Below, piece by piece: positions 33,308 through 45,900 of a stretch of 64,000 nucleotides of DNA. The stretch comes from Beroe forskalii. Its lineage: Eukaryota > Ctenophora > Nuda > Beroida > Beroidae. Position 1 is the stretch's first letter. Every line of letters starts with the position of its first letter. The stretch spans positions 124,001-188,000 of the forward strand of contig WFMF01000155.1 of NCBI GenBank assembly GCA_011033025.1, written 5' to 3'. The notes beneath the pieces were generated by a model, which did no database searches, had not been told where the DNA came from, and worked only from the letters and a program-made list of their open reading frames with translations. The translations under genes were made by a program, and so were the position numbers.

Positions 33308-33442
33308 GGGGTCATTCATAATAACTAAGTATTTCTTGAGTAATAACTTTAAGTATTATGAATAGCAAACGTCTACTATAGTACTTAGAATTGTAAGATA
33401 ATCTCACAATTTGAGTATGAGTTTAGGTTTATGAATGACCCC
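33308..33442. mobile_element. Short TIR element (135 bp)
   Basis: GGGGTCATTCATAA at the left is the exact reverse complement of TTATGAATGACCCC at the right. The interior is AT-rich, with inverted words (AAGTATTTCTTGAGTAATAA, CTTAGAATTGTAAGATAA). Non-coding MITE-like element directly next to the 81-bp duplication. Confidence 0.75.
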
Positions 33443-35334
33443 TTAGAATCGATATCTATACCAAATCTAGAGTTCATTATGGATGCAGTATCAAGCGAAA
33501 GCCAAGCATTCGTTATGTAAACAATGATGAAACACGAGTCAGTGGCCAAGCAATGTGCCGCGTGATTATGTGATATGTAGTTATTGGTTGGTCATCAGAT
33601 TATGAGCATATTCACTATCCAAATAAAAGATAGTTTTATTTTTAGTATATTTCCAAGGAAAATCTTTGTATTAATATTTTCAGTTTTTAGAAAAAATTCG
33701 TAAGAGTGTTTAAAATGACTTCTACGAATTATCATAGCAATTCGTTTGACATAACATATTCATATAAATATACCATGGAGTTGCTTCGTTATTAATCAAT
33801 AATTAATAATTATTGTAATAAATTACTTCCTCGTCTTTAAGATTGCATATATTATGAAGTTTATGTAGGAGACGATATGACTTTTGCACGAGAGGTCAGC
33901 CGAGTGCAATGAATTGCCATTATCGCACAAGCAGTAAATCAAATGCAATAATTGCACTATTTTGGCACAACTTAGCACGAGACACAGCCGAATTTGATCG
34001 GTTTAATTCTACTGCTCCTATGTGGATTGTGAAATAACATATTATTGAATCGCGATAAAATCAATAACAATTATTAATGATTATTGAAAAAATCACAGGG
34101 TACTTATATACCAACCTCCTACTTGACTGTAGTGATGTAACATGTGTTAATCATCTTTACTGTTGTAATCGTTCACAAAAATTGGCGATGAAATCATCCA
34201 ATTTTAATTAGATCATCATGTCATAACGTTGGAATGTTTTCTACAAAATGAATCGCGCTCAATTATGAATTTCGTAATTCTTCGAAGCAATTTTCACAGA
34301 TGATAAATGGGAGAGTTTCAGGTTTTAATTTTAATACAAAACCTTTTATTTTGGACAGAAACCACACAAAAGTAAAGGCGAAAGTGGGGACAGCCTATCG
34401 GTAAGATGTCAGCCATAACGTTCTCTATAAAACCACTTTATAAGTGTAATTTAAGAAAACCCTGGAAATTTTCCAAATCTTCAAATGTGCAAATTCAAAT
34501 AATATCGATACTTTATTCCCCTATAACAGAAATCCTAATGCAAAAGAATGCAGATAAGATTGGAGGGAAATTCCACCTTGCCCTTCCGGCATATATCTAT
34601 TGGTATTTTTGAACCCAGTGAATGAATACTGTACGGAAAACAATCGGTTTAACAAGGGTTTAAAAGCCCTAATAGTGGTTGTAACTCAGGCATACTATAC
34701 AGCGAATGACACTCCAGACTGGTATGAAGAATGCAATTGCATGAAGAAAGCAATGGCATGAAGAAGGCATAATTGACAATAATCTAATTCAATGAAACTT
34801 ACTGCTTCTTAACTTAAACAACTTTTACTATGAATATGAAGCAGAGTTATAAAACAACTATAACTCTCAACACCGGCAAGCAGAGTCAGTGTGTGTGGAA
34901 GTCATGTCGAGGGTTGTAATATACTAGATATGAAAACCTCACCCAGTGTTGTAGTAGTATAAAACAACCAATAAACCAATAAAACACTGCTTGTCAAGTG
35001 ACGGCAGACAATTAACACGCGACCAACGGACACCCAACGTTCCCGCGTGAAACAGACTCATAATATCTCACTGGTAGGCGAAAACTGGACGGTTCATGTG
35101 GCGGAAAAAGATCGTAATATAATGAAGAAGGAACGGAAAAACCACTAACTAAACGATGGGAACAAGGAGCGTGTTTTCCTTTTTTAAAGTATTCTGTATC
35201 CACATGGTATATAACAAGGAACGGAGGGATTTCTGTAATGTGAAATATGTACACCGGAGTGTGTCTGGGTCTGCGTATGATTCTCATATTATTATACGCC
35301 TGAGACTGGGTGATGATGCTGAGTGGAGGTGGGA

Positions 35335-35342
35335 TATATAAA
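35335..35342 (+). promoter_or_regulatory. TATA-box-like motif
   Basis: GGGATATATAAAGGCGACGG contains the consensus TATATAAA in a locally GC-richer context. No gene could be attached downstream, so this is tentative. Confidence 0.3.
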
Positions 35343-36944
35343 GGCGACGGATTGGTTTCTAATTGCGCGGACTTGCCATGAGTACGCGCGGGGGGTAATA
35401 ATAGATCGCATGCTTAGCAAAATTTAATTACAATTAGCATAATATCGTACATTTATATTGATATATGTGTGTCACTGTGATCTACAAGGAAAAACGTTGA
35501 CGTACAAGTATTATAGGCAAGGCAGTTAACAAAAGAGAAATATCGAGATTAACATTAGTCTATTTACCCACAATTTTCAACCGAAATATTTCAGCGATCT
35601 ATGCGAATTGAAATATTTCATTAACAAAGACGTAATAAAGTGATAAAAGAAACGATTTTCTAACGTTAGACGGAATACAAGCTTAAAATAAAAGTATGCA
35701 AATATGTGTGATTATTATAAATATTATGTAATAATAAATACAAAATAAATATATATTATACTAGGTATATTGTACTGAGTAAAGCAGCCATGGCCCCTGA
35801 AACAAACAAGGTAGAATACGTACATTACACCAATATAGGTATGATAAATTTCAATGATATTCAGTGCCGATACGTTATGATTTGGGTAAAAGCCCTAAAA
35901 ATTTTCCCATGTCACTTGTTCACGATATCATACGCAGCATATCACAATTTCAGGTACTGTGACAGCTGTGAGCCTGGTGTCACTGAAATTTGAAAAAAAA
36001 TACACATGGTATTTCAGAATAATGAGGGTAGAGTTCTGATTACTGGTGATATGCGGTGGACTTTCGCATCGTCTAACAAACAGCACACCGTGAAAAGTCA
36101 CTGAATAGCATAGACCACGTACGAGAATTATAAACTCAACCTAAAAAAATAAATTACGAGGAAATTATTCAAAACTAAATTATTCAGATACGAAAAAGAA
36201 AGAGAGAGTTAGAATGTTCGAACTCTCAACGGGTTCAAGGGGTACCGGACACAGAAAGTAAAAGAAAAGAAATTATGGTAGAAACCGATCACCATTTTCA
36301 GATATAATTAACTTGAAACCAGATTTTGAGATTAGAATTAAATTAGAACACCTTTTTATCAAATGTAACGAAATTAAAAAAATAACAGCACAACATGAGA
36401 GTAAAAACGAGCAATGCCATTCGTTGCAATACTATAATATGAAACTATTTAGTAGAGATTCATTCGAAATGATAATCATTTCCATTTGCATTCAAGAAAA
36501 ATCACGCAAAGGTCATGCGAACGTTCAAAGGAAAAACTGCCAGCATCAAAGTATGTAGGAGCAGAATTCGTAGTTTGAAAGATGAGATTGTATGACAGCC
36601 GAAAACTCAGAAAGTTCTCTAAACTCTCGCGAAAACGTAATTGAATAGACATTATCGTTTAATCATGCTTGCATGACATGAAAATCAACTTGATATAACC
36701 TTCATGTATCATTTGAGCTTTCATCAGTAGAAAAACTTTATGGAAAGAGGTCACGAGCTTGAAAAACTATATCTGCTCTTATTTTCAATTTTTTTCAATC
36801 AAACTTAAATTTGGAAGGAAAATACATTTTATATTTATATTGAAAATACCTACAAGGCCACTTTACAGTGACAAGGTAAGTGCAGTAGAAATGACACTAC
36901 TTACCTAAGTCTTTGTACTTTGTTGAGGCTCGCAGATTCCTCTA

Positions 36945-39900
36945 TCAGGCCATCGCAGCTGCGCACCACCCCGACAGCGAAGGAGCTGTCTTGTTGCCAT
37001 TCCATTCTAGAAGTGAGTTTCCGTTTCCTGTACTGTATCCGGGAACTGGGGGTTCATTATCAGGAAAGGAGTTTGCGTATAGTTGGCATAATATTGCGAG
37101 ATAAAGTGTCGTGAGATGAAGTGTCCGTTACCCGAAAAAAAAGAATCACTTACCTCTCAGTCTAGCTTTGAGTCTAAGGTTTCGTGAAATCCGTTGTCCA
37201 TAAGTCTTTCGAACTTCGTACCGAACAGCGTGGTGTCGCATATTCTCGAGCAGTAGGTCATGTTCCGTGCCATGCGAACTAATAATGGAAATACAGATCA
37301 GAACGAAAATACATATGCATAGTGTAGCTTAGAAAAGTAATAATGACAATTTAAAAGTAAAATTAAAACAATCTAAAGTTATGCTTAAGTTATTCCGCAA
37401 TCACCTGGCATCTTAGCGATGCTTTTATGCCAAGAATCTTCAACTAATAACAGTGACTTATTCAGACAAATAAGTTCCTAACTTGATAGCCATATGAATG
37501 AAACAAAAACGACTTATTAAAGTATTAAAACAGCAATTTAAAAATGATATCGTTAATAGTGAGTAAAAATAACTTTTTCCGGTCATGAATAAATAATACA
37601 TTAATACGTGATATTTAAGTTTATTGGTATCCTGTTGAGTTTCTGATAAGTTTTCATGTGCTGGTGTATACATGTATATACATCAAATACTTTACATTGA
37701 TTAAAATGTGTTTTGCACAACTAAGCAATAAAACTGGCAGGATTTTTTCCACGACGAACGGACTTTTGCGGGTCCGCCAGTTTTCGTGCCCACACGACAA
37801 GAGCACCGTCCGATGAAACCAATCCGCTATCATTAAGACATCGCTCCTCATCATTTGAGGAAGTGAAATCAGTCACCCGACCGATAGGGTGCTGGATGCT
37901 GACGTAACCGACCGGTTTTCATCCACCATTTTGTGTCGCAGTTGTTTGACATGTTGCAGCACCTCAGCGTGTTGGCGATCCAGGCTTTCCCGGCGCTTGT
38001 TCAGGACAATCCGATTTACGTTGGATTCGTCCACGTTTTCCTTGTCATGGGATTCACCTGGAGAAGCATGAGAAATAAAGGCAGTGCCATTCAGTAATCA
38101 GATGAAATACTGGTGGTATGACATAAGCAGTACCACCGGTATGACATTAGGCGGTACCACCACTATGCCATTAGGCAGTACCACTGCTATGACAGTATGA
38201 CATTAGGCGGTACCACCACTATGCCATTAGGCAGTACCACTGCTATGACAGTATGACATTAGGCGGTACCACCGCTATGCCATTAGGCAGTACCACTGCT
38301 ATGACAGTATGACATTAGGCGGTACCACCGCTATGCCATTAGGCAGTACCACTGCTATGACAGTATGACATTAGGCGGTACTGCCATACCCACCGCTATG
38401 GCGGTACCATGCCATTAGGCAGTACCACTGCTATGACAGTACATTAGGCGGTAACCGCTATGCCATTAGGCAACCACTGCTATGACAGTATGACATTAGG
38501 CGGTACCACCGCTAGGCCATTAGGCAGTACCACTGCTATGACAGTATGACATTAGGCGGTACCACCGCTATGCCATTAGGCAGTACCACTGCTATGACAG
38601 TATGACATTAGGCGGTACCACCGCTATGACATTAGGCAGTACCACTGCTATGACATAAGCAGTACCACCGTTATGACATAAGCAGTTCCACAGAATACCA
38701 TCCGCAACTGCAACAATAAATTCAGAAGGTTGAACAGCCCACCCATGGGATACGCACCTCGTATGGTTTTGATTTCGTTGTAGAGATCTTCGACCCGTTT
38801 TTCCGTCGCCAGCGTCTCTTGTCTTTGCTGCTCTATGGCCTTTCTCTGCTCCAGCATTTCACTGTGCTGAAATGTGTGAAATATTGCGTCAATTTAATGA
38901 TATGAAGACAATCAACCAACGCCATTGATTTATTGGTGAAAAATTTTGAAAAACCAGGCGATGATCGTGCAAAATTGAGTTGGTGTGATCCACTGATCCT
39001 ATCCCAGATCGATAGCATGAAGACTGCGCGCACGTACGCCGCGCACTACATACTTGTTGCGGAAAAAACGTGGTTTTTCAGGTTCCAGTACTCGCGTCTC
39101 ACAAATACAACAATATCTTGAGTGACCGCCCGATGAAAAACCGCCAAATTTGACTTTCAACTTACAATATCTTTTGTAGCATCCTTCAAGACTGTTTCCA
39201 ACTTTTCCTTTTCAGTCCTATCTTTGGCTTCTTTTTCTCGCATATTGCTTAGAGCCATTTCTGTGTAAATTGCATTCATGTGATGTGCTCTTTCGCTGTC
39301 ATGACCATGTTTTAGAGACATTGACTTCACTGCACTTCTTGCAAGCTCGTGCTGTGCGTCCTTAAAGATAAATGATTGAAAAAAACGAGGAATACGGTTT
39401 TCACGAACTTTCATTGATGCAGATTTCATGAAATCATCAAAACAGTTAATGAGCGGGAAATTCAAAATGAAACAAAAAACACCGCTCACCTTTCATTTTT
39501 ATCTAACACAATTAAGACGCGCAGTGGAGTCTTGAAATATGATAATACATTTCAACATAATTCCGAATAAGAATAATAACGTTCAGTGATCATATTAACT
39601 ACAAATTAATAGCATTAATCACAGACTAATTAAGTTAATCAATCATACAGCACACTAAATGTCGAATGCTATGATTCCAACCTGAACCCTGACAGTGGCT
39701 ATGTCTTCCTGTAAGTCATCGTCTATGTCTTGCTGTCTGCGCAACAATTCAGCTTTGTCTTGGTGGGTTGCGGCCATTGCTTCTTGCTGCTTACGAGAAA
39801 CGTACAACTCACTGTAGTGATGGAATCATGGAGACGGGAATAGAGAGAAATGTTTAGAAAGACAAAGTGGGGAAAAATGGGAGGAATCGAATGATTACTG

Positions 39901-42900
39901 AGATTTATAAATCTACCAGCTGCAGTAAAACGCCAAAACTCTGAAAAAGGCGGATCCGAGTAAAACTTTCTAAAAGTCAAAGTTTTGATTTATTTTCGTA
40001 CTGACATGCATATCATTAGTTCAACAAGGTATGATATTACCGTGCTAGCTCTTGTTCGAGGAATCCCTTCTGAGTTTCTATTTCCAGTTCTTTGAGAGCC
40101 ACCTCCTCAATAGCACCCTTAGTTTCCAGGTCTCTTAGCAGCGCTTTCTTCTTTATCTGTAGCATTGTAAACGTTCTTACACTGGTAACTAATGGAACCC
40201 ATCCAACTTCCAAGGATGCAATAAATTATTACTAATTGATAATTACACATTGGACAGGCAAACTCTTATCTTATCAGTCATTGGGCAATTGTCAAGTTTG
40301 ATCTGGTTATTTACAATATTGCTGAATGGAGTAAAACCTCTTCTTCAAGATATTTCAGCTTATCCTTGTGTTCCATTTCAGCAGTTGCAATGAAAGTTCT
40401 TGCGGGCCGTATCCAAAACCTGTACTTCACGCAACCGTAGTTCTCTCTTCATAGCTTGAAGCCTAAGAGATGAGACCATTGCATTTAATTGCGGTATAGT
40501 ATGGTATAGATAGAAAAATAAATTTCCAAGAAGTCAGTAAAAATGTCTCAGAGACTCTCACTTGAGTCTCTAACACTTGTGACTCACTAGTCACCTGAGA
40601 GCCATTAATTAAATAAGAAAGGCAAATGAGCTTTTTAAACTTCTCACCCCCTCAAAAGCTCTCAGAGTTCATTTTGCGTTCGGCAAGCTAAAGAATGGTA
40701 CCAATGAGTTCGTTTCGTCGAGACGAATCAGAATAACCAACTTTTAGGACAATTAGATTTGTCCATTATTTCCGAAATTTTCTATTTGGTGTTTTCAGCA
40801 GGAAGACAGATATGGCTATCATTGGTACCATTCTTTAGCATGCCGAACGTAAACAAACAACCATGTTTCACCTGAGTCTCGACACACATGTCGCACCTGA
40901 GTCTCGACACACATGTCTCACCTGAGTCTCTAACAAGCAAGTCTCACTTCAGTCTCAAGAACCATGTCTCACCTGAAGTCTCTGTTCCGTTAACTTGTTC
41001 TCCTCCGACATTAGGATCTGTCTCCTCTGCTGCTCAGCCTCGCTCAGCATCTGTTGTTCTCTTCTCCATACCTCCTCCTGCTGTTGTAGCTGAGCCGTGT
41101 GCGACTTTAGCTCTTCTGCTAATTGCCTGAGTAACGGGATATGGTTAGAAGCTAAAATTTGAATCTTCAGACTTCAGTCAATTCCCTCAAAACAAGGTAG
41201 TAGGGTAGGAAACGAATGTTGAAATAGAGCAGTTGGTACCATAATTGCGTGACTCAGAAATGCGATACTCAAAATGAGCGATCAAAGCTGTTTCACTAGT
41301 ATCTAACTTCGTAATATTGCAAGAATTCCTACCTCTCCTTAATGTACTCCAGCTCCTCCTTGTGGATCCTCTCCCGCTCCTTCAGCTGGTAGTTCACCAC
41401 CTGTTCCGGGTAGCAGTTGAAGATGGGGTAGTCCCCGGTGACGAGCGGGCTGAAGGGCTTCAAGTGGGCTCGCGGGTGTAGTTCCGCGGGACACGACTCC
41501 CACAGCGAGTAGGCGTTGGTAACCAGGCGGGAGAGGAGGATCCGGTTACGGTTGTGGAAGTAGAACTGAAATGTGGTGCGCGGGGTTTGAGTGTAAGATC
41601 TTATTAAAGATCTTATTTCCATTATACATTGAAAATTTCAATAAGAAAAAATTTAAAAAAGTATTGCGTCGATTTTAAATAAAGCAGTTGAATGTTGATC
41701 AGTTTATGTTACCTCGAAGTCTTTGAGTTCAGTGCAGTTGAGAAGGACCTGTCTGCTACAGCTGAGATACACAACCACCAAACACAGCAAATATCCTGCA
41801 GAATGTCAAATTCCACATGTCAATAATTGCAGAATGGCAAATTAAGCAACTACTTTTATAGATAAGACTTTGGATTGCAATGATGCAAGGTCAGCAATCC
41901 TTAATTAAACTTGTTTTGATCTGCGTCATGATTCCATTTCACGTAAATTTTGCCCATCATTCAACAAAAATAATTCATAAGGAAAAGAATAAAAGATAGA
42001 TTCTCTATTGCTCCACCTCTAATTAATTACAGAACACTGATAATTCTATGCATAACTCATGTAACGAAGGGGGCTCACCTCAAGTACATAATAAATGATT
42101 CATTTTGCAAAAGAGGGCAACTAATCAAGTTAATTAAATTATTAATAAGAAATTGATTGGTATACAAAAGAAGTTTTGTAGAAAGTTAATCCTAATTTTA
42201 TTCTGGGTCAATGCTGTTCTTAGGCGTAGCCCTCTGCATTGCATACCTATTCTTTATATTCTTTCTTTTCATAATCATAAATTTATTCTGCGTTCTCATT
42301 GAACTGCCTTGATTATTTAGCTATTGTATGAGTGTATACGCTGTTAGCTATTTTCTTTTATTTGAAATCCCTGCATTTTACTATGGATACTCCTCTTACT
42401 TGAACCATGTATTCCGTATTTAAAATATCCAATCATTATACTTTGACAAACAATTTGATTATACTTTCATACGTTTTCAGGGAAAATCAAACGTCAGGAA
42501 CAATGATTTTGAAAGATTTCCTCTCCATGCAGACTTACTACCTCCAGTTCTACCTCCCCATCTCGCTTGATCTTCTCCTTGGACTTATCTGCGAGTTTGT
42601 CGCCATACCCTACGCAGCCAAGATAGGTCCTGAGTTCTACGTTACGGGAGTTGGCATTGCTTCCCAAGTCAACCTCTGTACCCTCTTCACTATCATGTAC
42701 GGGTACAGCACGGTGTTTGAGTGTTACGCTGGATCCATGCTGGCCCTTCAAGGAAAGGGGGCTCTGGGACTGCTCCTGACGAAATGCTCCCTCCAGGGAT
42801 GTGCCTTGTATCTGGTGCTGCTAGGTCCCTACATCTGTACCAGCTTCCTAGTCCCGCTCTTTGGGGAGGATGTGGCTGTTCAGGAAGTGGCTAGTCTCTA

Positions 42901-45900
42901 CATCATGTTAATCGCTCCACGGGCCCTCTTTCTGTACCTCAGGGAACTGATCATCAGGTATCTGGTGTCTCTCGACTATATCTTCGTTTCTCTGGCAGTG
43001 AGTCTCTTTGTTTCCCTTCCCCTGTTCGTGCTCCTGTGCTGGTTCACTGTTGTGGTCATGGAGTGGGGGGTTTATGGGCTGGCTTTGGCTGCAAATGGCG
43101 GTCCCTTACTGTACCTTATCATCTTGTTATTGATTTGTGTGGCTAAAAGAGGCGAACTGGACTTTCCTAAGCTGGAAATGAAACATGTGTTCCAGGGGTG
43201 GTCGGAAATGGTGAAGTTAGGGATATTCTCTAGTTTCCGCATGCTGGCAACCTGGGCCATTGTGGCCATCACAGTTGTGGTTTGTCAGGTGTCCGGTGCT
43301 GTGACAGCAGCCTCGGTGGTTATTCTGGACAGGATGCAGCAGCTTCTGAACGCTTCAGTTTTTCAGGAGCATACGCCACCTCAATGCTAGTCGGCACAGC
43401 AATGGGAGAACAGAGCAAGGATCAAATCAAGGATGCAGCTAAGATAGGTGCCCTGAACCTATTCCTTGACCGTCTGCTCATATCAGGAGTGTACCTTGCT
43501 ATCGCAGGTCCTGCAACTAGAGCACTTACTGAAGACCCTGCAGTCATGGACGAAGTAGAGATGCTACCTTTGCTCTGATTCTGTCCCTGATCCTGCTGGG
43601 TTGTGATGAGTTTCTTAGCCCGAGGCATCTACCACCTTCGGCAAACAGGCGGTTATAGCCATTGTGACACCGGTAGCGATGTACCTTGTGGTACTACCGA
43701 TCTTACTGTGGCTGGTGTACACGTATAAAGTGGATGCGTATGGTTACTTCTTGTGTTTATCACTAGGGTATCTGATACAATGTTTGGTGTATGTTGTGCG
43801 GGTAGGGTTTATGGATATTGAGGTGGAAATCAGTGAGTGTTTGGAGAGGCAGGCTATTTGTAGTCCAAGTAAACCAGAAGGGGTTCAGGCTAATGATACC
43901 GGAGCAATCTGCAGACCGAACTGAGACTTAAATTACTGATAAAATATGAACAGTTTCTCAGTCTGAGTTCAGTAATTAGTTGATTCTATTGATTTCTATT
44001 GCTATTCCAGTTCCAAGTAACATTTGTTTAGTTTTGATTATTAATAATTTTGTCACCCATCATTGTTAATAAGAATGAAGTCAATGAGTCAATCAGCACT
44101 CGTTATACCAAACCATGATATTTTGTATTCTAAACTATACTTTAACCTGGGTGGTTTGACAACACGTGATCCATGAGAACCATCCACTCATTGGCTGACA
44201 ACACTTCAGAGAATACGGTGTAAAGGAGGGGCCAGCAGTAAATCTGCGGTGATGCCAACATCAAAACTTGTGATCACGCATATGAACGAAGGAATAAATT
44301 TGAAAAATCAGGAAAAATATTTTACATATTCAACATATTCAAACACGGTAAAGTTCTAAAGCTAATCGTAGTTTACAAATCGTAGTCATCGATAGTAAAT
44401 TTCACTTATTCACAAGATTTAGGACTTAGGTATCTAACAGACGACAGGGCTACCTTTGAGGAGACGTCGTGTTCAGTAAGGTGCTGGAGTAACTTGTTAT
44501 CATAGTGGTTCAGAAGGTTCTCCACACATGTCAGAACATTCACAGGGGGATGGGGAAAATACTCGTACCAACCTTGACACCAGTTCACTGAAATAAAGTG
44601 AAGCGTTTGCCTTGACACCAGTTCACTGAAATAAAGTGAAGTGTAAGCCTTGACACCAGTTCACTGAAATGAAGGTAAGCCTTGACACCAGTTCACTGAA
44701 ATAAAGGTAAGCCTTGACACCAGTTCACTGAAATAAAGTGAAGCGTTTGCCTTGACACCAGCTCACTGAAATAAAGTTAAGCGAAAAGCTTGACTCCAGT
44801 TAACTGAAATGCTGAAATGATTTGTAAGCCTTGACGCCAGTTCTCTGAAATAATTTGTAAGTCTGGACACCAGTTTAGTGAAATAGTGAAATTGATGAGA
44901 ATTATAAGCCTTGATATCAGAATGCAATGCACAGTAATAATTCCTGACTTATCGTGAAAAGAGGTACATCTGTACATACAAACGAAGGTAGCGATGACTT
45001 CGAAGGCGACTAGGTGGTTATTCTGGAACATCTTGACGAAGGGGAAGGTCAGCATTGGGAGGTAGTCTGAAATGCTGAAGATACTAGACCAGTGCCCCAT
45101 ACACGATAACACCCTGAAAATCATGTGCGATGTTAGTGTTTTACAGCAGAATTACAGTATATAGTTTTCCCGCAGTTATATAAAGAAGCTTCTTGGACCT
45201 TTATTTAAGGAGAATAGTACAGTACTTGGGATTTGGGATTGCTAAAGCATGTGGAAAGAGAGACGAATGCACAGTGTACAATGCGAATCCGTACGCCATT
45301 ATGTTATGATCTATCCAGAACATCTTGATCAGGCGTGTACTTACTTCTGGAGAACCCTCATAAGTTTGGCAGACTTCACAGGACACACTTGTTGCAAGTT
45401 CTCGAATGCTGGATGTGTTCCTTTGTCCAGAAGCACACCGTACGATTCCGTGTTCTCAGGAATCTTATGAGTGGGAGGATTGAATCAGGGTTGAATAGGC
45501 ATTTGGTTTACACTTTTATTTCTAAATTAAACCATTGGTTTGCCTCATCATCATATTCTGTGATCGATTCATCATCCTCAAATTTCTATTCACAAACCAA
45601 CGTATCAAAGCCATCCCAATCCTACTACGTCACCATACCTTGAGTAGAAGTCTCCAGATGAAGTGCCTGTACTTCTCAGGATACTCCCCAAAGCCTCTCA
45701 GTATCTTCTTCAGCTTCTTCATGTCAACTTTAGATATCTAAACAAATGATATCGTCATGAGTAAGGAATGTCCAAGAATGAGGTGAAATCGGTAAAAAAC
45801 TTGGAAGAACAAAGTCCAAGTTTTTTATCGCACTAGCCACTTAGCTCATTTCAAAAATGTACAATATTAGAGTATTAAATGGAATAATTCCACCCACTTG

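Larger units (their letters stand above)
32161..36944. other. Gene-poor AT-rich stretch downstream of TBC1D31
   Basis: No open frame resembling a known protein. It contains the 81-bp duplication and MITE listed separately, a good TATA-like promoter at 35335, and a well-placed ATG (35791, GCAGCCATGGCC) followed by AAACAAG|GTAGAA that could be a small first exon, but no further exon was found. Confidence 0.35.

Noticed and set aside
35790..35993. 67-codon frame with good ATG context near a TATA motif
   Set aside because: No recognisable protein and no downstream exon could be linked; mentioned only as a possibility.
36905..36944. Continuation of TBC1D31 past the stop at 36945 to a strong donor at 36908
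   Set aside because: The frame that continues (EWQQDSSFAVG) is out of phase with the preceding exon; kept only as a possible alternative transcript.
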